A DNA stretch of 64,000 nt from Corallococcus macrosporus DSM 14697 (GCF_002305895.1 NZ_CP022203.1:722501-786500), one strand, 5' to 3'; counted from the stretch's first letter, positions 15,216 to 24,446 are shown. The notes: generated by a model not told the origin, from the sequence alone. Numbers and translations are program-made.

Positions 15216-17279
15216 ATGCGCACCCACTTCGTCCGGCACCTGCTGGCGCTCTCGCTCGTGCTCGCGACGGGGGCCCAGGCGGCCCACCAGCCATGGCGGA
15301 CCTCCCCGCACCCGGAAGCCGCCGCCTCCGGCCTGACGGGCGCGTGTGAGGGCTCCCAGGACTTCCTGCTGGGCGCGGGCAGCGCCGACATCACCGGCCC
15401 CGCCGCGGAGGTGGGGATGATGGGCTACGGCATGGTGGAGCAGCAGACCACCGGCATCCACCAGCGGCTGCGCTCGCGCGCGTTCGTCATCGCCTCGCCC
15501 TGCAACGGCAAGCGGGTGGCCTTCGTCAGCGCGGACCTGGGCATGGTGTTCCAGGCGGTGAAGCAGCAGGTCGTGGAGCGGCTGCGCGCGCGCTACGGCG
15601 ACCTCTACACCGACGACAACGTGCTGCTGAGCGCCACCCACACCCACTCCGGGCCGGGGGGCTATTCGCACTACACCTTCTACAACCTCACCACGCTGGG
15701 CTTCTCGCCCCAGAACTTCGAGGCCATCGTCTCCGGCATCGTCGCCTCCATCGTCCGGGCGCATGAGCGGCTCGCCGGGGGCACCGTGCGCGTGGCCTCG
15801 GGGGAGTTGCTGGGCGCCAGCCGCAACCGCTCCCCCGACGCCTACCTGCTCAACCCGGCCGAGGAGCGCGCCCGCTACGCGCTCGACGTGGACACGCGGA
15901 TGACGCTGTTGCGCCTCACCCGCGCGGACGGCGCCGACGTGGGGCTCATCAACTGGTTCGCGGTGCACGCCACGTCCATGGGCAACGGCCACACCCTCAT
16001 CAGCGGTGACAACAAGGGCCTGGCCGCGTCCCTCGCCGAGCAGGCGCACGGGGGCGATGGGGACGCCTTCGTCGCCGCCTTCGCCAACGCCAACGAGGGC
16101 GACGTGACGCCCAACATCCTGGGCGGCACCGACGGCGGCGGCGCCGACGACTTCGAGGACACGGCGATTTCCGGCCACAAGCAGCACGCCTTCGCCGCGA
16201 AGCTGTGGGCGCAGGCGAAGACGCCGCTCACGGGCGGCGTGGACTACCGGCACGCCTACGTGAAGATGGACGCGGTGGACGTGGCGCCGTCCTTCGCGGA
16301 CGGCGCGCCGCGGCGCACCTGCCCGGCCGCCATCGGCGTGTCCATGCTGGCGGGCGCGGAGGACGGGCCCGGCGTGGGCGAGGAGGGCGTCACCTGCGCC
16401 GCGGGCCAGAATGCCTGGGGCCAGTTCAGTTGCTCGCTCACCACCACGCCGTGCCAGGCGGAGAAGCCCATCGTCCTGGAGACGGGCAGCATGCAGCCCT
16501 TCCCGTGGACGCCGGAGGTGCTGCCGCTGCAACTGGTCACCCTCGGCAACCTGGCGCTGGTGGCGGTGCCCTTCGAGCTGACGACCATGGCCGGCCGCCG
16601 CCTGCGCGACACCGTGGAGACGGCGCTGGCGCCCACCGGCGTGACGGACGTCGTCATCGCCGGCCTGTCCAACGCCTACTCCGGCTACGTGGCCACGCGC
16701 GAGGAGTACGCGCGCCAGGACTACGAAGGCGCCTCCACGCACTTCGGCCCGTGGACGCTCGCGGCCCTCCAGCAGCACTTCCACCTGCTGGCCACGTCGC
16801 TGCGGGACGGCGCGGGGGTGCCGCCCGGGCCCACGCCCCGGGATTTGCGCGGCGAGCAGCTCAGCCTCCAGCCCGGCGTGGTGTTCGACGACAAGCTCCT
16901 GTGGGTGGACTTCGGCGAGGTCGTCACCGACGCCCGGCCCACGTACGCGCGCGGCGACACGGCGAGCGTCACCTTCTGGGGCGGCCACCCGAAGAACGAC
17001 CTGCGCCAGGAGGGCACCTTCCTGAAGGTGCAGCGGCGCGAGCCGGATGGCGCCTGGACGGACGTGGCCACCGACGCGGACCCGGCCACGCGCTACCAGT
17101 GGGGGCGTGAGAACTGCGTGCCCACCCTGGCGTGCTCGCACATCACCGTGACGTGGGACATCCCCACGGACGCGGCGCCGGGGACCTACCGGCTGGTCCA
17201 CGACGGCAACTGGAAGTCGGGCTGGGACGGCAACGTGCGGCCCTACACCGGCGCGTCGCGGACCTTCACCGTGAAGTGA
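15216..17279 (+). CDS. Secreted neutral ceramidase
   Basis: 687 residues. A Sec signal peptide (cut after ATGAQA) precedes the neutral/alkaline ceramidase domain. Visible family motifs are LLGAGSADITGPAAEVGMMGY at the start, the zinc-ligand segment HTHSGPGGY, NRSPDAYLLNPAEERARY, and INWFAVHATSM with ISGDNKG. The last ~150 residues form the beta-sandwich C-terminal domain. The enzyme hydrolyses the amide bond of ceramides to sphingoid base and fatty acid. Myxobacteria contain sphingolipids and prey on other cells, so roles in lipid turnover or predation are both plausible. It stands alone and converges with the Ser/Thr kinase gene, 15 bp apart. Confidence 0.95.
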   Translation: MRTHFVRHLLALSLVLATGAQAAHQPWRTSPHPEAAASGLTGACEGSQDFLLGAGSADITGPAAEVGMMGYGMVEQQTTGIHQRLRSRAFVIASPCNGKRVAFVSADLGMVFQAVKQQVVERLRARYGDLYTDDNVLLSATHTHSGPGGYSHYTFYNLTTLGFSPQNFEAIVSGIVASIVRAHERLAGGTVRVASGELLGASRNRSPDAYLLNPAEERARYALDVDTRMTLLRLTRADGADVGLINWFAVHATSMGNGHTLISGDNKGLAASLAEQAHGGDGDAFVAAFANANEGDVTPNILGGTDGGGADDFEDTAISGHKQHAFAAKLWAQAKTPLTGGVDYRHAYVKMDAVDVAPSFADGAPRRTCPAAIGVSMLAGAEDGPGVGEEGVTCAAGQNAWGQFSCSLTTTPCQAEKPIVLETGSMQPFPWTPEVLPLQLVTLGNLALVAVPFELTTMAGRRLRDTVETALAPTGVTDVVIAGLSNAYSGYVATREEYARQDYEGASTHFGPWTLAALQQHFHLLATSLRDGAGVPPGPTPRDLRGEQLSLQPGVVFDDKLLWVDFGEVVTDARPTYARGDTASVTFWGGHPKNDLRQEGTFLKVQRREPDGAWTDVATDADPATRYQWGRENCVPTLACSHITVTWDIPTDAAPGTYRLVHDGNWKSGWDGNVRPYTGASRTFTVK

Positions 17280-17294
17280 CGCACCTGGCGCGCC

Positions 17295-18704
17295 TCACAG
17301 CACCACCTCCGCGCGCATCAGCGTGGACGCGGGGGTGGTCAGCCGGTGGGGCTGCACGCGGCGGATGAGCTCGCACAGCCGGGCGGACGGGTTGATGAAC
17401 TGCACGCCCACGCCCGTGGACAGCATGCCCCACGTCTGCGCCTGGGCCGCGTCCACGTGCCGCACCACCTCGCCCGCGCACTCCACCAATTCACCCGCGA
17501 GCAGCAGGGTGAACTCCAGCCGGTTGAACAGGCGGGGGAAGGGGTCCGCGCAGCACATGAAGAGCCCACCCCGGCTCAGCTCCGTGCACAGCACCTCCAC
17601 GTCCCCCGTGCCCGAGCGGCGCCGCACCCGCGCCACCCACGTCAGCGGCGGGGTGAGCGCGTTGGGCTCCGTCGCGGGGCCCTCCGTGTCCAGCCAGGCC
17701 AGGGACGGCACCGGGGTGTGGCTCCGCGGCGGCGGCGTTTCGGAGGCCAGGGCGTCCGCCAGCGGCTGGGCGGCGGCCAGCAGCAGGGCCTCCTTGAACT
17801 CCAGCGCCGTGGCGTAGCGGTCCTCGCAGCGGCGGGACAGCGCGCGCAGCAGCACCTCCGACAGCGCGGGCGGTATTCCGGGAGTCAGCAGGTGCGGCGG
17901 CGGCGCGCCCACCGGCCCCGTGCCCAGCGCCAGCTCCACCATCTGCCCCCGCTCGAAGGGGAGCTGCCCGGTGGACAGGTAGTAGGCCGTCACCGCCAGC
18001 GCGTAGATGTCCGCGCGCCCGTCCACCGGCTGCCCCGCGGACTGCTCCGGCGCCATGTACGCCGGCGTGCCCAGGACGATGCCCGCCGCCGTCTCGTCCT
18101 CGCCCGGGTGGGGCCGGCGCGCCTTGGCCACCCCGAAGTCCAGCACGCGCAGGGTGGGCGGCTCCCCCGCGTGCCGCACCACGAAGAGGTTGTCCGGCTT
18201 CAAGTCCCGGTGCACCACGCCGCACCGGTGCGCCGCGTCCAGCGCGTCACACGCCTGCGCCAGCAGCGTCACCAGCGGCCCGGGCGCCATGGGCCGGGGC
18301 AGGTGCGACATGGGCACGCCCTCCAGGTACTCCATGACGAAGTAGTGGAGGCCGCCCGGCGCCTCGTTGATGTCGAAGATGTGGACGATGTTGGGGTGGC
18401 CCACCACGTTGACCGTGCGCGCCTCCGCGTAGAACCGCGCGCGCAGGCTCTCGTCCCGGCCCAGGTGAGGGTGCAGCACCTTCACCGCCACCCGCGCGCC
18501 AATGCGCGTCTGCTCGCCCTGGTAGACGGTGCCCATCCCTCCAGCGCCCAGCCGGCGGACCAGCCGGTAACTACCCAACGTCTGGCCCGTGAGGTCCACG
18601 GGAGGGGCCTCCGCGTCGCCCGTGGACAGGTACACCTGCGTCCAGGGCTCGCCGCCACACGCCACATCGTGAGGATGCTCGGTCAGACAGAGCTCGCAGT
18701 GCAT
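17295..18704 (-). CDS. Ser/Thr protein kinase with C-terminal PilZ-like domain
   Basis: 469 residues from ATG 18704 (AGGGAACC upstream). The N-terminus has a Cys-rich stub (MHCELCLTEHPHDVAC) that could bind a metal. A complete eukaryotic-like kinase domain follows (about 45-305): GAGGMGTVY, catalytic Lys in VAVKVL (K75), HRDLKPDN (D167), DFG (D189), GTPAYMAPEQ. After a Pro-rich linker, residues about 365-465 match a PilZ-type barrel (RVRR near its start, ELSRGGLFM, GVGVQF). Such domains bind cyclic-di-GMP or serve as docking modules; the canonical RxxxR/DxSxxG motifs are only partly kept, so c-di-GMP binding is uncertain. No transmembrane helix, so cytoplasmic. Confidence 0.92.
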   Translation of the reverse strand: MHCELCLTEHPHDVACGGEPWTQVYLSTGDAEAPPVDLTGQTLGSYRLVRRLGAGGMGTVYQGEQTRIGARVAVKVLHPHLGRDESLRARFYAEARTVNVVGHPNIVHIFDINEAPGGLHYFVMEYLEGVPMSHLPRPMAPGPLVTLLAQACDALDAAHRCGVVHRDLKPDNLFVVRHAGEPPTLRVLDFGVAKARRPHPGEDETAAGIVLGTPAYMAPEQSAGQPVDGRADIYALAVTAYYLSTGQLPFERGQMVELALGTGPVGAPPPHLLTPGIPPALSEVLLRALSRRCEDRYATALEFKEALLLAAAQPLADALASETPPPRSHTPVPSLAWLDTEGPATEPNALTPPLTWVARVRRRSGTGDVEVLCTELSRGGLFMCCADPFPRLFNRLEFTLLLAGELVECAGEVVRHVDAAQAQTWGMLSTGVGVQFINPSARLCELIRRVQPHRLTTPASTLMRAEVVL

Positions 18705-18836
18705 GGTTCCCTGAAGCAGACACCAGGGTGGCGCCCGGGCGCGCCTCACCCCGGGCACGCACCGTCTGTCAGGTGGCAATGCGCCGCCGCTCCGTCGACC
18801 AGCCGACCCGCGACTCCTGCCGTGGGACGGCTGGCC

Positions 18837-19880
18837 TCAGCTCGCGGCGAAGGGGGCGGCGTCGACGCGCACACCCACGTACGACGGGAAGCGCGGCACG
18901 CCGTCGTTGGACAGCTCCTGGTAGCGGAAGGTGATGATGGCACCCACGGGGGGCGGCGCCGCGCGCTCCGCGTCCGACAGGCCGGTGCCCACGTTGAAGC
19001 GCTTGCCGTCGCGCAGCTCCACCTCCAGCGCGCCCAGGCGGCCCTTGTGGCGGCCCGCGCCGGGGACGTGGCCCACCACGCGCGCCTCGTCATCCTTGAA
19101 GCTCTTCACCTTGAGCAGCGTGTGCGAGCGCCCCGCCTCGTAGCGCGAGCCGGGCTGGCGCAGCATGAGGCCTTCTCCACCCAGGCCCTCCACGCGCGCC
19201 AGCTCCGCGCGCAGGTGCGGCGTGCCGTCGCAGCGCGCATGGGCGTGCCACTGGGCATACGCGGGCTTCGCCTCCTCCATCCACTGGCGGCAGCGCTCCA
19301 GCCGCGCCTCGAAGGCGCCGTCCACGCCGGGCGCGTCGAAGACGACGAAGGCCAGCTCCTTCCAGTCGTCGCCGCGGTCCTGCCGGCGGACGATGCTCAC
19401 CGTGCGCTGGAAGCGCTTGCGTCCGCCGAACAGCTCCCCGTCGAGCGGGAAGTCCGGCAGCCCCGCGGTGAACCACTCCGGCGCGAGGAACGCGTTGCCC
19501 AGGCGCGACCAGAACTGCTTGCCGTCCCAGTACGCGCGCACGCCGTCCAGCTTCTCGCTCATCCACCAGCCGGTGAGGTCCACGTCGTTCTCCCATGACT
19601 GGGCCAGCAGCAGGGGCGGGGCCTTGGAGTCGTCGGTGGCGGACGGGGTCCTCGCCGGGCGCGCGGGCGCCGTGGTCGCGTCACCGCCGATGCGCGCGTC
19701 CTCCGCCGCGTCACCGCGCACGCGGCGCAGGTGCTTGCAGGTGCGCCGCTCGATGGCCACCGACTGGTTGCGCCAGGCGGGGCAGGAGCACGAGTACACC
19801 CCGCCGGTGTTCTTGAGGATGTAGGGCTTGGCGCCCGAGCCCTTCACCGAGACCTGCTCTCCGTCCGCGATGTCCGCCAT
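18837..19880 (-). CDS. ATP-dependent DNA ligase with N-terminal SWIM zinc finger
   Basis: 347 residues. Residues about 18-52 are a SWIM zinc finger (YSCSCPAWRN...TCKHL; ligands C31, C33, C48, H50). After a ~35-residue linker comes a small ATP-dependent ligase: motif I SEKLDGVRAYW with adenylated K110, motif III FPLDGELFGG, FVVFDAP, GEGLMLR, LLKVKSF, and an OB fold to the end (GAIITFRYQEL). This resembles the minimal bacterial LigB/Lig E-type ligases used for nick sealing in repair rather than replication. The SWIM finger probably adds DNA or protein binding. No Ku or polymerase neighbour, so not a standard NHEJ locus. Confidence 0.92.
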   Translation of the reverse strand: MADIADGEQVSVKGSGAKPYILKNTGGVYSCSCPAWRNQSVAIERRTCKHLRRVRGDAAEDARIGGDATTAPARPARTPSATDDSKAPPLLLAQSWENDVDLTGWWMSEKLDGVRAYWDGKQFWSRLGNAFLAPEWFTAGLPDFPLDGELFGGRKRFQRTVSIVRRQDRGDDWKELAFVVFDAPGVDGAFEARLERCRQWMEEAKPAYAQWHAHARCDGTPHLRAELARVEGLGGEGLMLRQPGSRYEAGRSHTLLKVKSFKDDEARVVGHVPGAGRHKGRLGALEVELRDGKRFNVGTGLSDAERAAPPPVGAIITFRYQELSNDGVPRFPSYVGVRVDAAPFAAS

Positions 19881-20051
19881 GACCGACCCTCCCTGCCGCG
19901 TTCCGGGCGGCGATGGGATGAAGCATACCCCCGGGGTCCGACGTCCCGGGACGTGATGCGGTGGGCATTCCGCCCGGGAAGGGGTGGCGCGAGGCCGCCG
20001 GGCGCCCCACGATGTGGAGTGGGCCCCGGCAAGCCAGGAGGAGTCGCGTCA

Positions 20052-20540
20052 ATGGTCGTCATCGTCATGGGGGTGTCCGGAGCGGGGAAGACGACGGTGG
20101 GGCGCACCCTGGCGGCCGAGCTGGGCTGGCGCTTCGTCGACGCGGATGACCTGCACCCGCGCTCCAACGTGATGAAGATGGCCGCGGGCGCGGCGCTGAC
20201 GGACGAGGACCGCGCGCCCTGGCTGCGCAAGCTGCGCGACGAGGTGGCCCAGGCGCTGTCGCGGGGCGAGGACGTGGTGATGGCGTTCTCCGGCCTCAAG
20301 CAGGCCTACCGCACGCTGCTGGAGGCGCTGGACCCCGCGCACGTGAAGTGGGTCTTCCTGCACGCGCCGCATGAGGTGCTCGCGCGCCGCATCTCCCAGC
20401 GCCAGGGGCACTTCATGCCCGCGACCCTGCTGGAGAGTCAGCTGGCGACCATGGAGGTGCCCGAGCGCGCCCTCAGCGTGGACGTGACGCCCCCGCCGGC
20501 GGACATCGTGAAGCGCATCCGTGACGGGCTCGGCGTTTGA
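20052..20540 (+). CDS. gntK: Gluconokinase
   Basis: 162 residues from ATG 20052, with AGGAGGAG upstream. Walker A GVSGAGKTT, then the family stretch FVDADDLHPRSNVMKMAAG, with LTDEDRAPWL; ARRISQRQGHFMPATLLESQ matches the GntK lid/substrate region. It phosphorylates D-gluconate to 6-phosphogluconate, feeding the pentose phosphate or Entner-Doudoroff route. No gluconate transporter or dehydratase is adjacent. A carbonic anhydrase and dihydroxyacetone kinase follow on the same strand, the former after about 100 bp. Confidence 0.93.
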   Translation: MVVIVMGVSGAGKTTVGRTLAAELGWRFVDADDLHPRSNVMKMAAGAALTDEDRAPWLRKLRDEVAQALSRGEDVVMAFSGLKQAYRTLLEALDPAHVKWVFLHAPHEVLARRISQRQGHFMPATLLESQLATMEVPERALSVDVTPPPADIVKRIRDGLGV

Positions 20541-20639
20541 ATCAGGGGCCGGCCCGCCCCCTGGCCGCCCGGCTGGTGTATAGCGCGCTGTCGGGTTGCC
20601 ACCTTTCCCCTCTTCGCCTTCCAACCGAGGACTCGCGCC

Positions 20640-21281
20640 ATGCCTCCTTCTCCGACATCTCCGTTGTCCGCCCAGGAAGCCCTCGCCCAGCTCCGGGCGG
20701 GCAACCAGCGCTTCGCCCTGAATGCGCGCAGCTCGGAGAACCCGCTCGGCCGCTCCGCGCGGCAGGCGCTGGTGGCGGGGCAGAGCCCCTTCGCCATCAT
20801 CCTCTCGTGCTCGGACTCGCGCGCCCCGTCGGAGTACATCTTCGACCAGGGCCTGGGGGATTTGTTCGTCATCCGCGTGGCGGGCAACGTCGTCGCGCCG
20901 TCGCTGGTGGGCAGCGTGGAGTTCGCCGCGGCGAAGTTCGGCACGCGCCTGGCGGTGGTGATGGGGCACTCGCACTGCGGCGCGGTCCAGGCCACGCTGG
21001 ACTACGTGCGTGACGGCAAGGGCGCGCCGTCCGACAACATCCGCGACATCGTGGAGCGCTGCCGCGAGCCGGTGACGACGGTGGTGCACGCCGCCGGGCC
21101 GGACGCGGACCCGGAGTTCCTGATGAAGCAGGCCGTCCGCGCCAACATCCGCAACTCCTGCGACCACCTCCGGCACGGCAGCCGCCTGCTGGAGAAGCTG
21201 TGCCAGGAGGAGGGGATGCTCATCGTCGGCGCCGAGTACTCGCTGGAGACCGGCGCGGTCGACTTCTTCGACGGCGTCTGA
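20640..21281 (+). CDS. Beta-class carbonic anhydrase
   Basis: 213 residues. Zinc ligands are visible in SCSDSRAPSE (Cys, with the Asp/Arg pair) and MGHSHCGAV (His and Cys). The flow AGNQRF...LSCSDSR...DLFVIRVAGN...HSHCGAV is the classic bacterial beta-CA pattern. It hydrates CO2 to bicarbonate in the cytoplasm for carboxylation reactions. No signal peptide. The dihydroxyacetone kinase starts 16 bp after its stop, so they form one transcription unit. Confidence 0.94.
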   Translation: MPPSPTSPLSAQEALAQLRAGNQRFALNARSSENPLGRSARQALVAGQSPFAIILSCSDSRAPSEYIFDQGLGDLFVIRVAGNVVAPSLVGSVEFAAAKFGTRLAVVMGHSHCGAVQATLDYVRDGKGAPSDNIRDIVERCREPVTTVVHAAGPDADPEFLMKQAVRANIRNSCDHLRHGSRLLEKLCQEEGMLIVGAEYSLETGAVDFFDGV

Positions 21282-21296
21282 GGAGAGGGCACGTCC

Positions 21297-22997
21297 ATGA
21301 AGAAGCTGGTCAACGCCCCGCGCGCGGTGGTGCGGGAGATGCTCGAGGGGCTCGTCTCGCTCTCCCCCGGACAGGTGCTGCTGGAGGGCGAGTCCGTGGT
21401 GATGCGCGCCGACGCGCCGTCCGACGTCCACGCGCGCAAGGTGGCCGTCCTCTCCGGCGGTGGCAGCGGCCATGAGCCGGCGCACGCGGGCTACGTGGGC
21501 GCGGGCATGCTGGACGCGGCGGTGGCCGGGGACGTCTTCACCTCGCCTTCCACGGACGCCGTCCTCGCCGCCATCCGCGCCGTCGCGGGGCCCGCGGGCG
21601 CGCTGCTCATCGTGAAGAACTACACCGGGGACCGGCTCAACTTCGGGCTCGCCGCCGAGCTGGCGCGCGCCGAGGGCATCCCCGTGGAGACGGTGGTGGT
21701 GGCGGACGACGTGTCCCTGCACGACACGGTGGAGCCCGCGCGGCGCCGGGGCATCGCCGGCACGGTGCTGGTGCACAAGGTCGCGGGCGCGGCGGCGGCG
21801 GCGGGCGCGCCGCTCCAGGACGTCCTCCGCGAGGCCACCGCGGCGGCGGAGGCGCTGGGCACCATGGGCGTGGCGCTGGGGCCCTGCACCGTGCCCGCGG
21901 CGGGCAAGCCCGGCTTCACGCTGGGCGAGGACGAAATCGAGCTGGGCCTGGGCATCCACGGCGAGCAGGGCGTGCGGCGCGCGCCCATGCAGCCCGCGGA
22001 CCGCCTGGTGGACACGCTGCTCACCACCATCGTCGAGGACCGCCGCATCAGCTCCGGAGACCGCGTGGTGCTCATGGTCAACGGATTGGGTGGAACGCCG
22101 CCCATGGAGCTGGCCATCGTCGCCCGGCACGCGCTGGCCGCGCTCCGTCAGGGCGGCATCCGCGTGGAGCGGGCCTGGAGCGGGACGTTCCTCTCCGCGC
22201 TGGAGATGCCGGGCTGCTCGCTCACGTTGCTGAAGGTGGACGACGCGCGGCTGGCCCGCCTGGACGCGGCGGCGGACGCGCCCGCGTGGCCTGGCGCGGG
22301 ACGGATTCCGGACGAGCCGCGGATGCACCGGCCTCCGTCCGCCGCGGCTTCGGCGCCGCTGGCGGCGGAAGCACCGCTGCCGGGGATGGACCCCTTCCGC
22401 GCGGCGGCCCTGCGGGTGGCGGACGCGTTCGAGCTGTCGGAGGCCCGGCTGACGGCGCTCGACAGCGCGGCGGGAGATGGCGACCTGGGTATCAGCCTGG
22501 TGCGTGGCGCCGAGGCGATTCGCGCGCTGCCGGGGGACGTGTGGACCCGCCCATCGCGGGCGCTGACGGCCATTGGCAACGCCCTGCGGCGCGGCATTGG
22601 AGGCAGCTCGGGCCCCTTCTATGCGACGGCGCTGCTGCGCGCCGCGCGCCGGCTGGCGGAAGGGCCCGCGGATGCCGCCGCGTGGGCGGAGGCCTTCGAC
22701 CTGGCCGTCACCGCCGTGTCGGACCTGGGCGGCGCGCGGCCCGGGGACCGGACCATGCTGGACGCGCTGCGGCCCGCGGCGGAGGCCTTCGCGAAGGCGG
22801 TGCGGGAAGGGCAGTCCGCGCGCGACGCCTGGACCGCGGCGGTGCGGGCCGCGGAAGCGGGTGAAGAGGCGACGTCCCAGATGCAGCCGCGCCTGGGCCG
22901 TGCCAGCTACCTGGGGGCGCGCGCCGTCGGTGTTCCGGACGCGGGCGCCGCCGCCGTCGTTGTCTGGATGAAGGCGCTGACGCCCGCCATCGGCTGA
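21297..22997 (+). CDS. ATP-dependent dihydroxyacetone kinase (DhaK-DhaL fusion)
   Basis: 566 residues. The DhaK half (about 1-330) carries VLSGGGSGHEPAHAGYVG, VKNYTGDRLNFG and the substrate-binding His in LGIHGEQG. After an Ala-rich linker the DhaL half (about 370-566) has SAAGDGDLGISLVRGAE (Mg-ATP binding Asp) and GNALRRGIGGSSGPFYA. A single-chain DhaK-DhaL protein uses ATP directly, unlike the PTS-dependent three-subunit enzyme. It makes dihydroxyacetone phosphate for glycolysis. Linked to the carbonic anhydrase upstream and followed by a strong hairpin. Confidence 0.94.
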   Translation: MKKLVNAPRAVVREMLEGLVSLSPGQVLLEGESVVMRADAPSDVHARKVAVLSGGGSGHEPAHAGYVGAGMLDAAVAGDVFTSPSTDAVLAAIRAVAGPAGALLIVKNYTGDRLNFGLAAELARAEGIPVETVVVADDVSLHDTVEPARRRGIAGTVLVHKVAGAAAAAGAPLQDVLREATAAAEALGTMGVALGPCTVPAAGKPGFTLGEDEIELGLGIHGEQGVRRAPMQPADRLVDTLLTTIVEDRRISSGDRVVLMVNGLGGTPPMELAIVARHALAALRQGGIRVERAWSGTFLSALEMPGCSLTLLKVDDARLARLDAAADAPAWPGAGRIPDEPRMHRPPSAAASAPLAAEAPLPGMDPFRAAALRVADAFELSEARLTALDSAAGDGDLGISLVRGAEAIRALPGDVWTRPSRALTAIGNALRRGIGGSSGPFYATALLRAARRLAEGPADAAAWAEAFDLAVTAVSDLGGARPGDRTMLDALRPAAEAFAKAVREGQSARDAWTAAVRAAEAGEEATSQMQPRLGRASYLGARAVGVPDAGAAAVVVWMKALTPAIG

Positions 22998-23086
22998 GCG
23001 CCGCCAAGGGCCCGTGCTCGAGTCCTTCGTCGACCTGGCGCGGGCCAGGACGTGACGGCGCGGGCGCGAGGCCCCCGGTGAACGGC

Positions 23087-23123
23087 GAGAGCCGCGACGG
23101 GCGCGAGGCCCACCGCGGCTCTC
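23087..23123. terminator. Hairpin between convergent genes
   Basis: Perfect 10-bp stem GAGAGCCGCG / CGCGGCTCTC with a 17-nt loop, midway between the dihydroxyacetone kinase and the convergent CBS gene. No T-run; position suggests a bidirectional transcript end. Confidence 0.5.
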
Positions 23124-23170
23124 AGGAGCGTCTCGCACGAGGGGCGGACGCTAGATTCTGCCCATCCCGC

Positions 23171-23509
23171 CTACTGCACCCAGCGCTTGCTGGTCTGGTA
23201 CACGTCCACCAGCGGGGAGACCAGGGTGATGCGCGGCCCCCAGCGGGTGGCGTCCTCCAGGTCCTCGGCCCGCAGGGATTTCAGTGAAAGAATTTCCGAC
23301 ATACAGGCCAGCGGGGCGTGCTGCCAGACCCGGGTGAGGTCGTCGGCCGTCACGTCGCCGATGAGCTCGCCGTGCACCTCGTCCACCACCGGCAGCCGGC
23401 TCAGTCCATACCGCTGCATCAGCGACAGCGCCCTCACCACCGTGTCCTTCGGGAAGAGGGTCACCGCCTTCGCCACCGTGTCCTTGCGCTCCATGTACAG
23501 TTCCGTCAT
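23171..23509 (-). CDS. Small CBS-domain protein
   Basis: 112 residues from ATG 23509, with GAGGTGGG upstream. One full CBS motif is clear (TVVRALSLMQRYGLSRLPVVDEVHGELIGDVTADDL, quoted here only as its ends: VRALSLMQ ... IGDVTADDL). A second, degenerate half follows, ending TLVSPLVDVYQTSKRW. CBS modules bind adenine nucleotides and regulate partner proteins; alone like this they act in trans. No partner is obvious. Alternative starts upstream are in frame but without a good ribosome-binding site. Confidence 0.8.
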   Translation of the reverse strand: MTELYMERKDTVAKAVTLFPKDTVVRALSLMQRYGLSRLPVVDEVHGELIGDVTADDLTRVWQHAPLACMSEILSLKSLRAEDLEDATRWGPRITLVSPLVDVYQTSKRWVQ

Positions 23510-23666
23510 TTCCCACCTCGCCGCCCTGTTGTTGCCCTGCGAGGCACAGAAGCAAAACGGTTGCCAACAGCGGCGCGCCCGCCCGCCAGGGACGGGGTGG
23601 CAGGCGAGGGCTGGTTGATGTCGCCGGGGTGACAGTCCTCCAGGGGCGGCGTGGGCCCGCGGCGGG

Positions 23667-24446
23667 CTACAGCCGGATGCCCACCGAGGTCCGGAGCTGG
23701 GTGTCGAGCTTGGGGACGCCCAGGGGCGGGGAGTTGTCGAAGGTGAGGTTGAAGCCAATGGCGACCGACAGGCGCGCGTTGGGCTTCACCTCGAAGATGG
23801 TGTCGTTGAGCAGGCGGATATCCGCGGGGTTCGTCACGCGGGGCTGGGCGTAGAGCGTCTGCACCAGGAAGACGTTCTCCATGAACTCCAGCCGCCCCAG
23901 CACGTAGCTGGACAGGCGCGGGTCGGTGCGGAACTTCCCGGCGTCCGGCTCGGCGTCCCGGCGGATGCGCTCATGCTCCAGCATCAGCGCCAGCCCCACC
24001 ACGAGCGTGGCCTTCTTGTCCGTCAGGACCTTCACCCGGGGCCCCGCGCCCAGCAGGGCCCGGAACTGGATGCGGCGGAACTCGTCGAACTCGTGCTGGG
24101 CGAACACCTCGCCGGAGAGCCGCTCCGTGAAGCCGTAGCGGTAGCGGACGTGCTCCATCACCTTGCTGACGATGACCTCCTCGGCGGCGAAGGCGTACTC
24201 GCCGCGCACGACGCCCAGCCAGGTGTGCTTCTCCGTGCGCCACTGGCCCAGCAATGCGCCGCGCAAGCTGAACAGGTCGATGCTGCCCGTGCGCCAGTCC
24301 GCGCCCAGGTCCACGGCCACGGAATGCCCCGGGCCCATGTTCTCGTCGAACAACGCCTGGACGTTGATGATTTGCGCCGACGCCGTTGCCGCATGGAGCC
24401 ATGCGAGCAGCAGCACCCACCTGCCGCCTGATTTCACTCCCGCCAT
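23667..24446 (-). CDS. DUF481-family outer-membrane beta-barrel protein
   Basis: 259 residues from ATG 24446. Signal peptide MAGVKSGGRWVLLLAWLHAATASA, then alternating beta strands with aromatic ends (HTWLGVVRGEYAFA, RYRYGFTERLSGEVFAQHEF, SSYVLGRLEF), closing with a Leu-terminated strand (TQLRTSVGIRL), as outer-membrane barrels require. The pattern matches DUF481/YdiY-like proteins, called salt-induced in some bacteria without a firm function. It stands apart from its neighbours. Confidence 0.8.
   Translation of the reverse strand: MAGVKSGGRWVLLLAWLHAATASAQIINVQALFDENMGPGHSVAVDLGADWRTGSIDLFSLRGALLGQWRTEKHTWLGVVRGEYAFAAEEVIVSKVMEHVRYRYGFTERLSGEVFAQHEFDEFRRIQFRALLGAGPRVKVLTDKKATLVVGLALMLEHERIRRDAEPDAGKFRTDPRLSSYVLGRLEFMENVFLVQTLYAQPRVTNPADIRLLNDTIFEVKPNARLSVAIGFNLTFDNSPPLGVPKLDTQLRTSVGIRL

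Noticed and set aside
17346-19598. 750-codon plus-strand frame
   Set aside because: Antisense to the Ser/Thr kinase and the DNA ligase; His/Arg-rich translation without any domain.
20049-23138. Long minus-strand open frame (1029 codons)
   Set aside because: Antisense to gluconokinase, carbonic anhydrase and dihydroxyacetone kinase, which have clear motifs. No recognisable protein.
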